Assembly (NCBI RefSeq): GCF_002715865.1
Contig: NZ_CP017696.1
Location: 124,001-188,000, forward strand
Length of the DNA stretch: 64,000 nt
Direction of reading: 5' to 3'
Source: Bifidobacterium asteroides DSM 20089
Lineage (GTDB): Bacteria; Actinomycetota; Actinomycetes; Actinomycetales; Bifidobacteriaceae
Part shown: piece after piece, positions 7,627 to 15,947 of the stretch
How positions within the stretch are numbered: position 1 is the stretch's first letter
Layout: each line of letters opens with the position of its first letter
Notes under the pieces: model-generated
The model's database searches: none
What the model saw: only the letters and a program-made list of their open reading frames with translations
Told to the model about the DNA's origin: nothing
Position numbers and translations under genes: made by a program

Positions 7627-9900
7627 CTATGGTTGCACCGCGGCATCCTTGATAAAGCCGAAATAGGTATTCATGGCTTGGGCCGTAGGAGTGTCATTGC
7701 GGCGCATCAGTGCAAGCGGAGTTCCTTCAAACAAGACCTTGCCACCCGCGCTTCCGGCTCCTGGGCCCATGTCGATCACCCAGTCGGTCTGACCGATGAA
7801 GCGCAGGTTATGCTCTATGGCGACAACAGTCAGATTTTTATTGGTGATGAGTTTGCGCAAGAGGGCAATCTGCTGCAGGATGTTGGATTCATGCAGGCCG
7901 CTGGTAGGCTCATCCAAAATCAGGGTCTCATGAATTCCGTCTTTGAGCAGCTTGGCCAGCTTGAGACGTTGCAACTCACCGCCCGAGAGTGTATCGAGAG
8001 CCTGCCCAAGGGATAGATAAGACAGCCCGACATCTTCCAGGGCTATCATGGCTGGGCCCAGCACCTCACGATATCGATTCACGGCCTCGCTGGCAGTCAA
8101 TTTCAGCGCCTGAGCGATGCTGAGGCCGCGATATCTGGCAGACAGAGCCTGTGTTGAATACCTGGTTCCGCGGCAGCTTTCGCAGACAGTGCTGGTGTCG
8201 CCCAAGTAGGCAATATCCAGGGTGACAACCCCCTTGCCCTTGCAGACCGGACAGGCTCCGGCAGCGTTGAACGAGAAGAGCGAAGCGGACTTGCCCGTGG
8301 CCTTGGCAAAGGCCTTGCGAAGCGGGTCGAAGACACCCAAGTAAGTCAACAGATTGGAGCGTCCGCTGGCCTTGATCGGCTTCTGGTCCAGGAGTATGGC
8401 ATCATGCTGAGCCATGAAGCCTTCCCTGATCAGCGTGCTCTTACCTGAGCCGGCCACTCCGGTCACCACAGTAAGCATTTGCCGGGGTATCTTGGCGTGG
8501 ACTTCTCTGGCGTTGTGGGCAGTGACCTTGTCTATTGTATAGAAGCCATGCGAAGGCACCGATGGTTCATTTACCACGCCTGGATCTGCCAGGGCTCTGC
8601 CAGTTGCTGTGCCGCTTCTCAGCAGAGACTGATAGTTCCCTTCAAAGATGATCCGTCCGCCTTCACTGCCTGCCCCTGGCCCCATGTCGACGATACGGTC
8701 CGCAATGGCGATGAGCTCGGGGTCATGATCCACGATCACCACCGTATTGCCCTTGTCTCGCAAGCCCTCAAAGATTTTCTTGATACCAGTCAGGTCACGT
8801 GGGTGCAGTCCAATGCTTGGTTCGTCGAAGATGTAGAGAACGTCATTCAAGGGGCTGTTCAGGCAGTTGGCGATTTTCAGACGTTGCCCCTCTCCTCCGG
8901 AAAGCGTAGAGGTGCCACGCTGTAGGCTCAGGTAGCCCAGACCAACCGTTATCAGGTTGGCTATCTTGCGCATTAGGTCCTGCAGAATGGTCTCAGCTTG
9001 ATCGTCATGAATCTTCCCGAGCCATTCCTGCAGGTCTGCCACGCTCATGGCTGAGCAGTCAGCTATGTTCAGTCCGTCAATCTTGGCCGAGCGCACCCTG
9101 GCGTTGACCCTGGCCCCTTGGCAGTCGGGGCACTGGGTGATTCGCGTAATCTGCTCCAGCTCATGCTGGTACTTGTCGCCGTTTTGGTTGATGAAGGTCT
9201 TGGTGATCCGGGGCACCAACCCCTCATACATGGCCGTCTTGTGCCAGTTGGGACTAGTGTGTGCCGGTTTCTGCTTCTTGCCATAGAGCAGAAGGTCAAG
9301 GTCGCCGCTCGTCCACTCCCGCAGGGGCAGATCGTTGTCAAAGTAGCCTGAATCCGTATACCTGGTCAGTCTCCAGCCGTCCGGCTGGAAGGTGGGAAAG
9401 TCGATGGCTCCCTGGTTCAGCGAAAGATCCATATTGAGCAGGCGATCAAGCACCAGACTGCGCACAGTTCCCAGCCCCTGGCAGGTCGGGCACATTCCCG
9501 CAGGATTGTTGAAGGAATACGCCATGGAGTACCCGATGAAGGGCTGGGCCATACGGGAGAACAGCAGGCGCAGGGCAGTGTAGATATCAGTGTAGGTGCC
9601 TACGGTTGAGCGAGCACTGCCCGAGAGCTGCTTTTGGGTTATGGCAATGGAGAAGGGCAGGTTGTCGATACGCGCAACTTCCGCAGGTTCATACTTGGGC
9701 AGGAGTTGCTGAATGTAGGTGCTATAGCTGCGGTTGATCATGCGCTGTGATTCGGCAGCAAGAGTGGAAAACACGAGAGACGACTTTCCTGAACCCGACA
9801 GGCCGGTGACCACGGTGATGGCCCGTTTGGGTATGGACAGCGAGACCTGCTTGAGGTTGTGCGTGGAAGCTCGATCTATAAGAATGCACTCGGTCCTCAT
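7627..9900 (-). CDS. UvrA-like ABC ATPase (drug-resistance type)
   Basis: 757 residues with two ABC ATPase modules: GLSGSGKSS (Walker A1), CPTCQG and CPDCQG cysteines, TLSGGEGQRL (signature 1), GVAGSGKSTL (Walker A2), a CPVCKGKG...CESCRG zinc finger and TLSGGELQRL (signature 2). Repair UvrA is about 950 residues; this protein is shorter and appears to lack the UvrB-binding insertion, as in the UvrA-like proteins found in resistance operons. Its start overlaps the stop of the upstream MarR gene (ATGA), so the two are translationally coupled. Likely protection against a DNA-binding or MarR-sensed compound. Direct repair function is uncertain. Confidence 0.9.
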   Translation of the reverse strand: MRTECILIDRASTHNLKQVSLSIPKRAITVVTGLSGSGKSSLVFSTLAAESQRMINRSYSTYIQQLLPKYEPAEVARIDNLPFSIAITQKQLSGSARSTVGTYTDIYTALRLLFSRMAQPFIGYSMAYSFNNPAGMCPTCQGLGTVRSLVLDRLLNMDLSLNQGAIDFPTFQPDGWRLTRYTDSGYFDNDLPLREWTSGDLDLLLYGKKQKPAHTSPNWHKTAMYEGLVPRITKTFINQNGDKYQHELEQITRITQCPDCQGARVNARVRSAKIDGLNIADCSAMSVADLQEWLGKIHDDQAETILQDLMRKIANLITVGLGYLSLQRGTSTLSGGEGQRLKIANCLNSPLNDVLYIFDEPSIGLHPRDLTGIKKIFEGLRDKGNTVVIVDHDPELIAIADRIVDMGPGAGSEGGRIIFEGNYQSLLRSGTATGRALADPGVVNEPSVPSHGFYTIDKVTAHNAREVHAKIPRQMLTVVTGVAGSGKSTLIREGFMAQHDAILLDQKPIKASGRSNLLTYLGVFDPLRKAFAKATGKSASLFSFNAAGACPVCKGKGVVTLDIAYLGDTSTVCESCRGTRYSTQALSARYRGLSIAQALKLTASEAVNRYREVLGPAMIALEDVGLSYLSLGQALDTLSGGELQRLKLAKLLKDGIHETLILDEPTSGLHESNILQQIALLRKLITNKNLTVVAIEHNLRFIGQTDWVIDMGPGAGSAGGKVLFEGTPLALMRRNDTPTAQAMNTYFGFIKDAAVQP

Positions 9901-10334
9901 TGGGCGACTCGCTCCTTGCGCAGCTTGGTGATGAGCCTGTTGGCAAGAGCAGCAAACTCTTCCTGTTCGTCTTTGGACCAGACCTGTCGGGCATCTTCCT
10001 CAAGGGTTTTATGCTGTTGATCGATGATGTCGAGCATGTCCCGGCCATCCTGGGTCAGATTGGTCTCCAGCTCTCGCCGGTCGTGGGCGTCAGGCACCTG
10101 CCTGATGTATCCGAGATCGCGCAGAGTGCTGAGGTTCTTGGAGACCTTGGATCGGCTCATGCCGAGCCTTCGGCCGATCTGTGAGGGCATGGACGCTCCG
10201 GTGCGCAGAACGGTGAGGATGTCGAACTGTTGCCAGGTTATGTTTCCCGGGTTGACCCTGTTGCGCTCCGCCACGAATTCGCACTGCAGATACATGAGCG
10301 CATCGTAGAGGGAGGACGGCTTATTTGATTTCAT
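9897..10334 (-). CDS. MarR-family transcriptional regulator
   Basis: 145 residues, the usual MarR size. The winged helix is visible in ITWQQFDILTVLRTGASMPSQIGRRLGMSRSKVSKNLSTLRDLGYIRQVPDAHDRRELE, with the wing DAHDRR typical of the family. The next gene starts inside its stop codon. Repeated GAAACTAT elements lie just upstream of its start and probably serve autoregulation, with the UvrA-like gene in the same regulon. The ligand is unknown. Confidence 0.92.
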   Translation of the reverse strand: MKSNKPSSLYDALMYLQCEFVAERNRVNPGNITWQQFDILTVLRTGASMPSQIGRRLGMSRSKVSKNLSTLRDLGYIRQVPDAHDRRELETNLTQDGRDMLDIIDQQHKTLEEDARQVWSKDEQEEFAALANRLITKLRKERVAQ

Positions 10335-10336
10335 TA

Positions 10337-10365
10337 TAGAAACTATATCATATTGGAAACTATCT
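10337..10365 (-). promoter_or_regulatory. Repeated operator-like elements upstream of the MarR gene
   Basis: GAAACTAT occurs at 10339-10346 and again at 10356-10363, a 17-base period, immediately upstream of the MarR start at 10334. The region is very AT-rich and contains TATGAT and TATAAT hexamers on the minus strand. Spacing of about one and a half helical turns next to a regulator start suggests the regulator's own operator. Confidence 0.5.
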
Positions 10366-10889
10366 ATCTCCCAGATAGGCAGCTACGCTCTGGCTTCGGT
10401 ATTGTCTGACTGTATCGGACCGATGAAGTCGGGTCTCAGGAGGTTCGATATTCGCTGTGTTTTGTTGAAATAGCGCAGGATATTTCATGGAACGCTTAAT
10501 CGGACCTTTCTGTGCAAAGGACGCTCTTCCATGCCTCCATTGCTGCTCGAAAGAGCTTCTTGCATGAGAGTAGGCGTGTGTTTGCCGGGTGGATCCCTTG
10601 AGGCGGGTTAGCGGTTCTTTGTATCGGTCGCTCTAAGGCAAAGAGGGGCTATGGGACTCAAGGCTCGTGATTTGTTGACAGGGGGTGGTGGGACGGAGTG
10701 TCAACTTATCGCCCTATCAGTTTTGCTTAGTCGGTCGGTTATGCAGAACGACGATACTGACACCTCAATGCCAGGTAAGCCAGCATGTCCACCGGTCGGA
10801 GAGGCTGAGCTATGGCTCTTCTTTGGCTCGAGCATCCCCTCGTCTCCTGTATTACGAACGTTGTTGGATAGGTTTTGTAGTTCCTTGAT
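10366..10889. other. Intergenic region, no gene supported
   Basis: Roughly 520 bases between the two MarR modules. An 80-codon reading frame at 10651-10893 has a ribosome-like AGAGGGG but its product resembles nothing I know and its end runs into the -35 box of the next promoter. I see no RNA gene. Confidence 0.35.
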
Positions 10890-10933
10890 TTGACAGCATG
10901 TCTTTCTTCGCTAATAATGTAGCATGCTACATT
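10890..10933 (+). promoter_or_regulatory. Promoter with overlapping 18-base palindromic operator
   Basis: TTGACA at 10890-10895 is followed 16-17 bases later by TAATAA/AATAAT (10912-10918). A perfect 18-base palindrome, AATGTAGCATGCTACATT, occupies 10916-10933 and overlaps the -10 and the predicted transcript start. This is the classic geometry of a MarR-type autorepressor site, and places the regulator's true start downstream of it. Confidence 0.7.
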
Positions 10934-10951
10934 TTAGAGAGGCGGTATCTT

Positions 10952-11401
10952 TTGGAGCTCTCGGAGAAGCGGCCAGAGGGGCTGGTCAAAATAGCCAACA
11001 CCCTGCTGGAAAAGCACATGAATGAGTGTGTGCGGAACATCTTTCCCAATCTGACTGGTCCCCAATTCGTCATGGTCTATTACCTGTATGAGCATGAGGG
11101 CCGGGAGGTGACGCAGAAGACGGTGGGCGACAGGTTCCGTTTGAGCCATCCCACGGTTCGGGGAGTTGTCAAACGGCTGGTCAAGGCAGGATGGCTGACG
11201 GCAAAGCCACAGACTGATGACCGACGTCAGATGGTTCTTGAGCTTACCGGACATGCGCGCAAGGAGCTGAACGCCCACCAGGTAGAGATCCGGCATGTAT
11301 TAGAGGCCACGGGCAAGCTTGCCTTGAAAGGGTTCGATGAGCGGGAGAGCAGACAGCTGGTCGGCTACCTGGAACGGATCATTAGAAATATGGAATCCTG
11401 A
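10952..11401 (+). CDS. MarR-family transcriptional regulator of the efflux pump
   Basis: About 149 residues from a TTG at 10952, preceded by GAGAGGCGG. The helix-turn-helix and wing are clear (KTVGDRFRLSHPTVRGVVKRLVKAGWLTAKPQTDDRRQMV). An ATG at 10898 is in frame but lies inside the promoter spacer, upstream of the likely transcript start, so it should not be the start. The gene lies 63 bases before a 14-TM efflux pump in the same direction. It probably represses both genes through the palindrome at 10916-10933 and is released by a pump substrate. Confidence 0.88.
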   Translation: MELSEKRPEGLVKIANTLLEKHMNECVRNIFPNLTGPQFVMVYYLYEHEGREVTQKTVGDRFRLSHPTVRGVVKRLVKAGWLTAKPQTDDRRQMVLELTGHARKELNAHQVEIRHVLEATGKLALKGFDERESRQLVGYLERIIRNMES

Positions 11402-11464
11402 TCTGTTTTTAGTCGGAGCATGCAGGCTTTGGACCGAGCCGGTGAAGGACGGGGAGGATGCGGT

Positions 11465-12898
11465 ATGAATAAGGATGGCGGCAAGGGGAAAGGCAGCAAA
11501 GGCGGGGCTAGGGGAAGTCGTACTGCGATGATGGGCACGCTTTTGGCAGGGGCCTTCCTGGCCTTGATGGCGGAGACTTTCCTTAACAATGCTCTGCCTA
11601 CCATTATGGCGGAATTCCATGTGTCCCAATCCACCGCACAGTGGCTGAGCACCTCCTATCTGCTGGTGGTGGGGCTGATGATACCTGTATCGGCTTGGGT
11701 GTTTTCTAACTTCCGGTCCAAGCACACCTTCATGGCCATGATGGCTATTTTCCTGACGGGCTCCCTGGTCTGTGTCTTCTCCGAAGGGCATTTCCCGCTG
11801 CTGTTGGCGGGCAGAATCATTCAGGCCGTGGCCGCTGGATCGTTGATGCCTTTCATTCAGAATGTGGTACTGCTGCTTTTCCCGCCGGATAGGCGCGGTG
11901 TGGCCCTGGGCGCGGTGGGCCTAGTGGTGGCCTTGGGTCCCACGGTTGGACCCACGCTCTCGGGGTTTGTTTTGGAGCACTGGTCCTGGAGGGCCTTGTT
12001 TGTGCTGCTTGCTGCCTTGAGCGCCGCGATCCTGGTGGCGTCGTTTTTCCTGGTCTATACGGTCAACCGCCAGGTGAGAACCCGGCTGGACGTGCCTTCC
12101 GTGGTATATTCCTGCCTAGGTTTCGGGCTCATTCTTTATGCCCTGTCCGCCATTGGGGAGGCGGGCGGTGCCTCAGTGCTTGACCTCGGATTGCTTCTGG
12201 CCGGCTTGCTGGTGGTGGCCCTGTTCTGTCGGCGTCAGCTGCTTCTGGAGTCTCCGCTGGTGAATTTGCGTGTCTTCACGAACTTCACCTTCAATCTGAC
12301 CAGCCTGCTGAGCACCCTGAGTAACGTCGCCATGGTCGGGGTGGAGCTGGTCCTTCCTCTTTACCTGCAGAATATGCGCGGGTCAAGCGCGCTCATCTCT
12401 GGTCTGGTCATGTTGCCGGGAGCCATTGTCATGGGCATATTCAACCCTCTCTCCGGGATGATCTACCAAAGAATCGGGGCGAGGAAGATTTCCCTTTTGG
12501 GGTATGCGGTGCTGTTGGCCGGAACCTTGCCGATGATATGGTTCGGCACCGCTACCAGTCTTATCGTTATCGCCTCCTGTTATGCTCTGCGCCTGGCAGG
12601 AGTGGCACTGGTCATGATGACTACTTTCACCGAGGGCATCAACGCTCTGCCGACGGAACTTACGGCTCATGGCAACGCGGCTGCCTCGACTGTCCGTCAG
12701 GTGGGCGGTTCGCTCGGTACGGCCGCCGCTATGATGATCGTAACCATCGGTGCCCAGCGTGGCAGTCTCAGTGGAGCCACGACAGCCCAGGCTCTCGACC
12801 AGGGCTTCCAATGGGCCTTCATCTTCCTTGCAGTCATAGCCCTGATCGGCCTATGCGGCTCGCTCTTCCTTAAACCGAATAGAACTGCGACTGAGTAA
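11465..12898 (+). CDS. MFS drug efflux permease, DHA2 (14-TM) type
   Basis: 477 residues from ATG 11465, which follows GGGGAGG. The N-terminus is basic and glycine-rich, then helix 1 ends in ALPTIMAEFHVSQ, close to the DHA2 pattern ALPxI, followed by STAQWLSTSYLLVVGLMIP. The motif-C-like stretch VVALGPTVGPTLSGFVLEHWSWRALF is typical of drug:H+ antiporters of the EmrB/QacA branch. Fourteen hydrophobic helices fit the sequence. Co-transcription with a MarR repressor supports a role in export of toxic compounds; the actual drugs are unknown. Confidence 0.9.
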   Translation: MNKDGGKGKGSKGGARGSRTAMMGTLLAGAFLALMAETFLNNALPTIMAEFHVSQSTAQWLSTSYLLVVGLMIPVSAWVFSNFRSKHTFMAMMAIFLTGSLVCVFSEGHFPLLLAGRIIQAVAAGSLMPFIQNVVLLLFPPDRRGVALGAVGLVVALGPTVGPTLSGFVLEHWSWRALFVLLAALSAAILVASFFLVYTVNRQVRTRLDVPSVVYSCLGFGLILYALSAIGEAGGASVLDLGLLLAGLLVVALFCRRQLLLESPLVNLRVFTNFTFNLTSLLSTLSNVAMVGVELVLPLYLQNMRGSSALISGLVMLPGAIVMGIFNPLSGMIYQRIGARKISLLGYAVLLAGTLPMIWFGTATSLIVIASCYALRLAGVALVMMTTFTEGINALPTELTAHGNAAASTVRQVGGSLGTAAAMMIVTIGAQRGSLSGATTAQALDQGFQWAFIFLAVIALIGLCGSLFLKPNRTATE

Positions 12899-13504
12899 GA
12901 AAGGTGTCTTTTCGCTTTCAAAGCAGGGACCGTTTCTGACATCGATTGGCTCATGATGCCAACGAGCAGGGATACAGGCATCGGTCATAATTTGATACTT
13001 AAAAAGGTATGACGCTTATATAGATGTACGAAATGGAAATTGATATGATGCCGATCATTACATTTGCAGATTGTATAACCTTCAGTCTGCTGTGGACGCA
13101 CTCAGCGCTCAGACCAGAAGCGGCGCCTATCAGCCTGTCCAGGAAACGACCGGTGATTCGCTTAAGTAAGATCACCCGTCGCAAAGATCTATGGGTGCCA
13201 ACTTGTAGCTGGTGACGGGGCTGAGCGTATCCTCTCTCACATTTGCCGTAAGTCTTCAACGGCATGGCCTTGAACTTTCTTCGTCTCGCTCTGCTCGCAG
13301 CGTCTTGTCGCCTCCAGACATCCCTGTCTTGCCAAGTACTTAGGTGATCAGGCGCCTTATCGTAACAAGACCGCCTAGCTCACTATAGTAAACGACCTGC
13401 TAAGACCAGACATAGTGGAAAGGAACAGGATAGACAGCGCAAAGGATGGTGATGCCGATATTGCGCATACAAAAAGAGTCTTGGGTCACTGTCCAAGACT
13501 CTGC
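12899..13504. other. Intergenic region, no gene supported
   Basis: About 600 bases between the efflux gene and tRNA-Ser. Part of it (12960-13080) is markedly AT-richer. A possible 88-residue minus-strand frame at 12999-13265 is basic and resembles no family I recognise. I see no clear RNA gene, repeat or promoter; it may be a decayed gene. Confidence 0.35.
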
Positions 13505-13592
13505 TGGCGGAGGATACGAGATTCGAACTCGTGAGGGCGTGAACCCAACACGCTTTCCAAGCGTGCGCCATAGACCACTAGGCGAATCCTCC
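13505..13592 (-). tRNA. tRNA-Ser (anticodon GGA)
   Basis: On the minus strand the sequence folds as a class II tRNA: acceptor GGAGGAT pairs with ATCCTCC, the anticodon loop reads CTTGGAAAG with anticodon GGA, a long variable arm (GGTTCACGCC region) follows, the T loop is GTTCGAATC, and a G discriminator plus an encoded CCA end the gene. The long variable arm and GGA anticodon identify serine (UCC/UCU codons). Confidence 0.95.
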
Positions 13593-13677
13593 AGGTGCTG
13601 CAAAAACCATTGGCTTTCGTAGCGGCACAAAAGAAAACTATAGCATAGGCGGCGGATCTTACCGCTCCTGGCGTGTG

Positions 13678-13716
13678 GGGTCATTGGAGCCCGATTAGCC
13701 TGGGCTCCAATGACCC
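13678..13716 (-). terminator. Perfect 15-bp hairpin after the GDSL hydrolase gene
   Basis: Arms at 13678-13692 and 13702-13716 pair perfectly over 15 bases around a 9-base loop. It begins five bases beyond the stop of the leftward hydrolase gene and before tRNA-Ser. There is no strong T-run, so it may also act as a transcript 3'-end stabiliser. Confidence 0.65.
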
Positions 13717-13720
13717 ATGT

Positions 13721-14395
13721 TCACAACAGATACGGCAGCAGCAGGCCGGTAATCCGGCGCCCGAGCCGTTGGTAACCCTCCTGGCTGTAGTGCAGGCCGT
13801 CAGGCATGAAGCGTTCATGTCCCTCTATGAAGGGGCTGATGCCGCTCTGTGCAAACAGATCGACGACCGGGATGCAGTAGCTGGCGCATATCTCCTTCAT
13901 CCTCTGTACATAGTCCTCCTGCAAAAGATTGCAGGCGTTGCGTTGACGGGTGTTGGGGTAGTTCTTGGTCGGGTGGACGAAGTTGTTCTGTGTGGCCGTA
14001 ATGACGACCAGGTTCTGTGTGGGATACATCTTCAGCAGACCAGTCAGCATGACATTCAAGGCACCGGAGAATGTATGGCTGTCCATGCTGTTTTTCTCAC
14101 CTAGCGGTACATCATGTTGGAAGTCGTTGACTCCGCCGAAGATCACAACATCGTCCGCCTCGGTATCCATCTGCTCGAACCGTTCGATGAAGGAATCGTC
14201 CCTGTCCTCGCAGACAGCGATGCGCGACCCGCAGACACCGTAGTTCCGCACTTCCTTGAAAGGTATGAGCCGATGGAGGGTCTGGGTCCAGGAGATGCTT
14301 TGCCCTCCTGAATCCAGACCGTTATCGCCCCAGGTCGTCGAATCTCCGAAGCAGTTGATGATCTTGTCTTTGAAGTAATCCTCAGACAGCATCAT
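13721..14395 (-). CDS. SGNH/GDSL-family hydrolase
   Basis: 224 residues with all SGNH blocks: INCFGDSTTWGD (block I, catalytic Ser), YGVCGSR (block II, Gly), FGGVNDF (block III, Asn) and PDGLHYSQEGYQRL (block V, Asp-x-x-His). There is no signal peptide, so it acts in the cytoplasm, probably as an esterase that removes acyl groups from a carbohydrate or metabolite. It lies 39 bases downstream of the sugar porter on the same strand, which suggests joint use of an acylated sugar or glycoside; that link is inferred. Confidence 0.88.
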   Translation of the reverse strand: MMLSEDYFKDKIINCFGDSTTWGDNGLDSGGQSISWTQTLHRLIPFKEVRNYGVCGSRIAVCEDRDDSFIERFEQMDTEADDVVIFGGVNDFQHDVPLGEKNSMDSHTFSGALNVMLTGLLKMYPTQNLVVITATQNNFVHPTKNYPNTRQRNACNLLQEDYVQRMKEICASYCIPVVDLFAQSGISPFIEGHERFMPDGLHYSQEGYQRLGRRITGLLLPYLL

Positions 14396-14434
14396 GTCTT
14401 GTCTTATTCCCTTTCTTCCCTTGCCTGATCGGGT

Positions 14435-15820
14435 TTACTTCTGGAATTCGGCCTGGATTTCCTCCAGGGTCTTGCCGTTGGTCTCGGGCAGGACGTTCCT
14501 GGCGAACCATGCCATGACAAGGCAGAAGAGGGCAAAGATGATGAAGGTCCATGTGGCTCCGATTCCGTTGAGCATGATCGGGAAGCCCTGTCCAACGAAG
14601 AAGGAGGCCAAGAACATGGTCAGGGAGCAGAGGGACTGCGCGCGGCCGCGAATGCGGGTCGGGAATACCTCAGACATGATGACCCAGGCGCCGCCGCCCC
14701 AGGACAGCTCATAGAAAGCGGTGTGGGCGAGGATCCCGATGACGATCAGGATGTTCATGAGCGTGTTGAACTTGCCGATGGAGAAGAAGAGTGCCAAGGC
14801 AAGAAGGGCGCCGGCCATGGCCACTGCGCCCCAGGTCAGTAGCTTCTTGCGGCCCAGCTTGTCAATGTAGACCATGAAGATGGCCACAAAGATGATCTTG
14901 ACCACGCCGATGCCGATGGTTTCGATCAGGGAGGCGTTGGCGCCGATGCCGGTCTTCTGGAAGATGATGGGAGCGTAATACCCGACGGCTATGGTGCCAG
15001 TGAGCTGCTGGAAGGCGGCTGCCAGGAGGGCGATGAGCAGGGCGAAGCGGATGCCGGGCTTGAAGAGTTCACTGAAGAGGCCCTTCTGCTCGGTCTGGAC
15101 CGTCTTGCTGATCAGGTCTACCTCGTCCTTAGCGGATTTGGCGCCGTTCATACGGGTCAGGACCTTCATGGCCGTCTCGGTGCGGCCCTTTTCGATCAGG
15201 TAGCGCGGGCTCTCGGGAATGATGGGCGTCAGTACGAAGAAGATGATTGCGGGAACCATGCCTGAGCCGAACATGAACCGCCAGCCCCAGGCGTTGTTCC
15301 AGTCAGGCGGGTTCAGGTTGGCAATGGTGGCATTGACTATGTAGACCACGGTCATGCCGATGGCGAAGGCCAGCTGGTTGGCGCTGACCAGGGTCCCGCG
15401 GATCCTGGCTGGTGCAACCTCGGAAATGTAGAGCGGGACGATGGTCGAGGCCATGCCGATGGCGATGCCGGATAGGATACGGCCGATGATCAGTACCGTC
15501 ACCGTCGGCGAGACGGCCATGGTCAGGCTGGAGAGTGTGAAGAGCAGGCCCGCAACGATCATGACGGGTTTACGGCCTACATGGTCGCTCATCCAGCCGG
15601 CGATCAGGCACCCGGCCATGGCTCCCAGAGCCAGCACGGCCGACACGAATCCCACCTGGGCCTGGGACAGTTTGAAATGTACCGAGAAGAAACTGATGGC
15701 ACCGGATATAACACCCTGGTCGTATCCGAAAAGCGAACCGCCGATGGCTGCTATCAGTACGACGAATATGACATATTTGGAACCGCTGGTTTCTTTTTGC
15801 TCTGAGTATCCTGTGCTCAC
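14435..15820 (-). CDS. MFS sugar porter (sugar:H+ symporter family)
   Basis: 461 residues, 12 helices. Sugar-porter signatures are all present: GGSLFGYDQGVISGA in helix 1, GWMSDHVGRKP (motif A), PLYISEVAPARIRG, PESPRYLIEKGR after helix 6, QQLTGTIAVGYYAP in helix 7, DKLGRKKL and PTRIRGRAQS. It imports a monosaccharide, perhaps xylose, arabinose or glucose. GTG 15820 sits five bases after AAAGGAG and is the best start; the upstream ATG at 15841 lies before that site. The ribosome site and start are part of a 21-base inverted repeat whose mate lies at 15911-15931. Confidence 0.9.
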   Translation of the reverse strand: MSTGYSEQKETSGSKYVIFVVLIAAIGGSLFGYDQGVISGAISFFSVHFKLSQAQVGFVSAVLALGAMAGCLIAGWMSDHVGRKPVMIVAGLLFTLSSLTMAVSPTVTVLIIGRILSGIAIGMASTIVPLYISEVAPARIRGTLVSANQLAFAIGMTVVYIVNATIANLNPPDWNNAWGWRFMFGSGMVPAIIFFVLTPIIPESPRYLIEKGRTETAMKVLTRMNGAKSAKDEVDLISKTVQTEQKGLFSELFKPGIRFALLIALLAAAFQQLTGTIAVGYYAPIIFQKTGIGANASLIETIGIGVVKIIFVAIFMVYIDKLGRKKLLTWGAVAMAGALLALALFFSIGKFNTLMNILIVIGILAHTAFYELSWGGGAWVIMSEVFPTRIRGRAQSLCSLTMFLASFFVGQGFPIMLNGIGATWTFIIFALFCLVMAWFARNVLPETNGKTLEEIQAEFQK

Positions 15821-15931
15821 GCTGACTCCTTTATCAGGCATACACTTTCATACATTTAATGTGATATATCTGACATTTTTAAATCTCAGTAGTTGTTGCC
15901 AGACTTTGCACTGATAAAGGAGTCAGCGTGA
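15817..15931. repeat. 21-base perfect inverted repeat flanking the sugar-porter promoter region
   Basis: The 21 bases 15911-15931 on the plus strand are identical to the reverse complement of 15817-15837. Each copy contains AAAGGAG and a GTG; the left copy is the real ribosome site and start of the sugar porter. The 73 bases between are AT-rich and hold the porter's promoter region. Similarity continues past the repeat with a two-base gap (GTGA-GC-ACAGGAT against GTGA-ACAGGGAT). It could be an invertible promoter or the scar of an inverted duplication. Confidence 0.75.
15856..15880 (-). promoter_or_regulatory. Near-palindromic operator candidate upstream of the sugar porter
   Basis: AATGTGATATATCTGACATT at 15859-15878 has 8 of 10 symmetric pairs. 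Its core GTGATATATCTGAC matches, 12 of 14, the reverse complement of a sequence upstream of the catalase gene (17572-17585). It lies about 40-55 bases before the porter start. Confidence 0.45.
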
Positions 15932-15947
15932 ACAGGGATTGAAGAAC

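Noticed and set aside
10651-10893. 80-codon frame with an AGAGGGG ribosome-like site
   Set aside because: No family resemblance, and it ends in the -35 box of the next promoter; kept only as intergenic.
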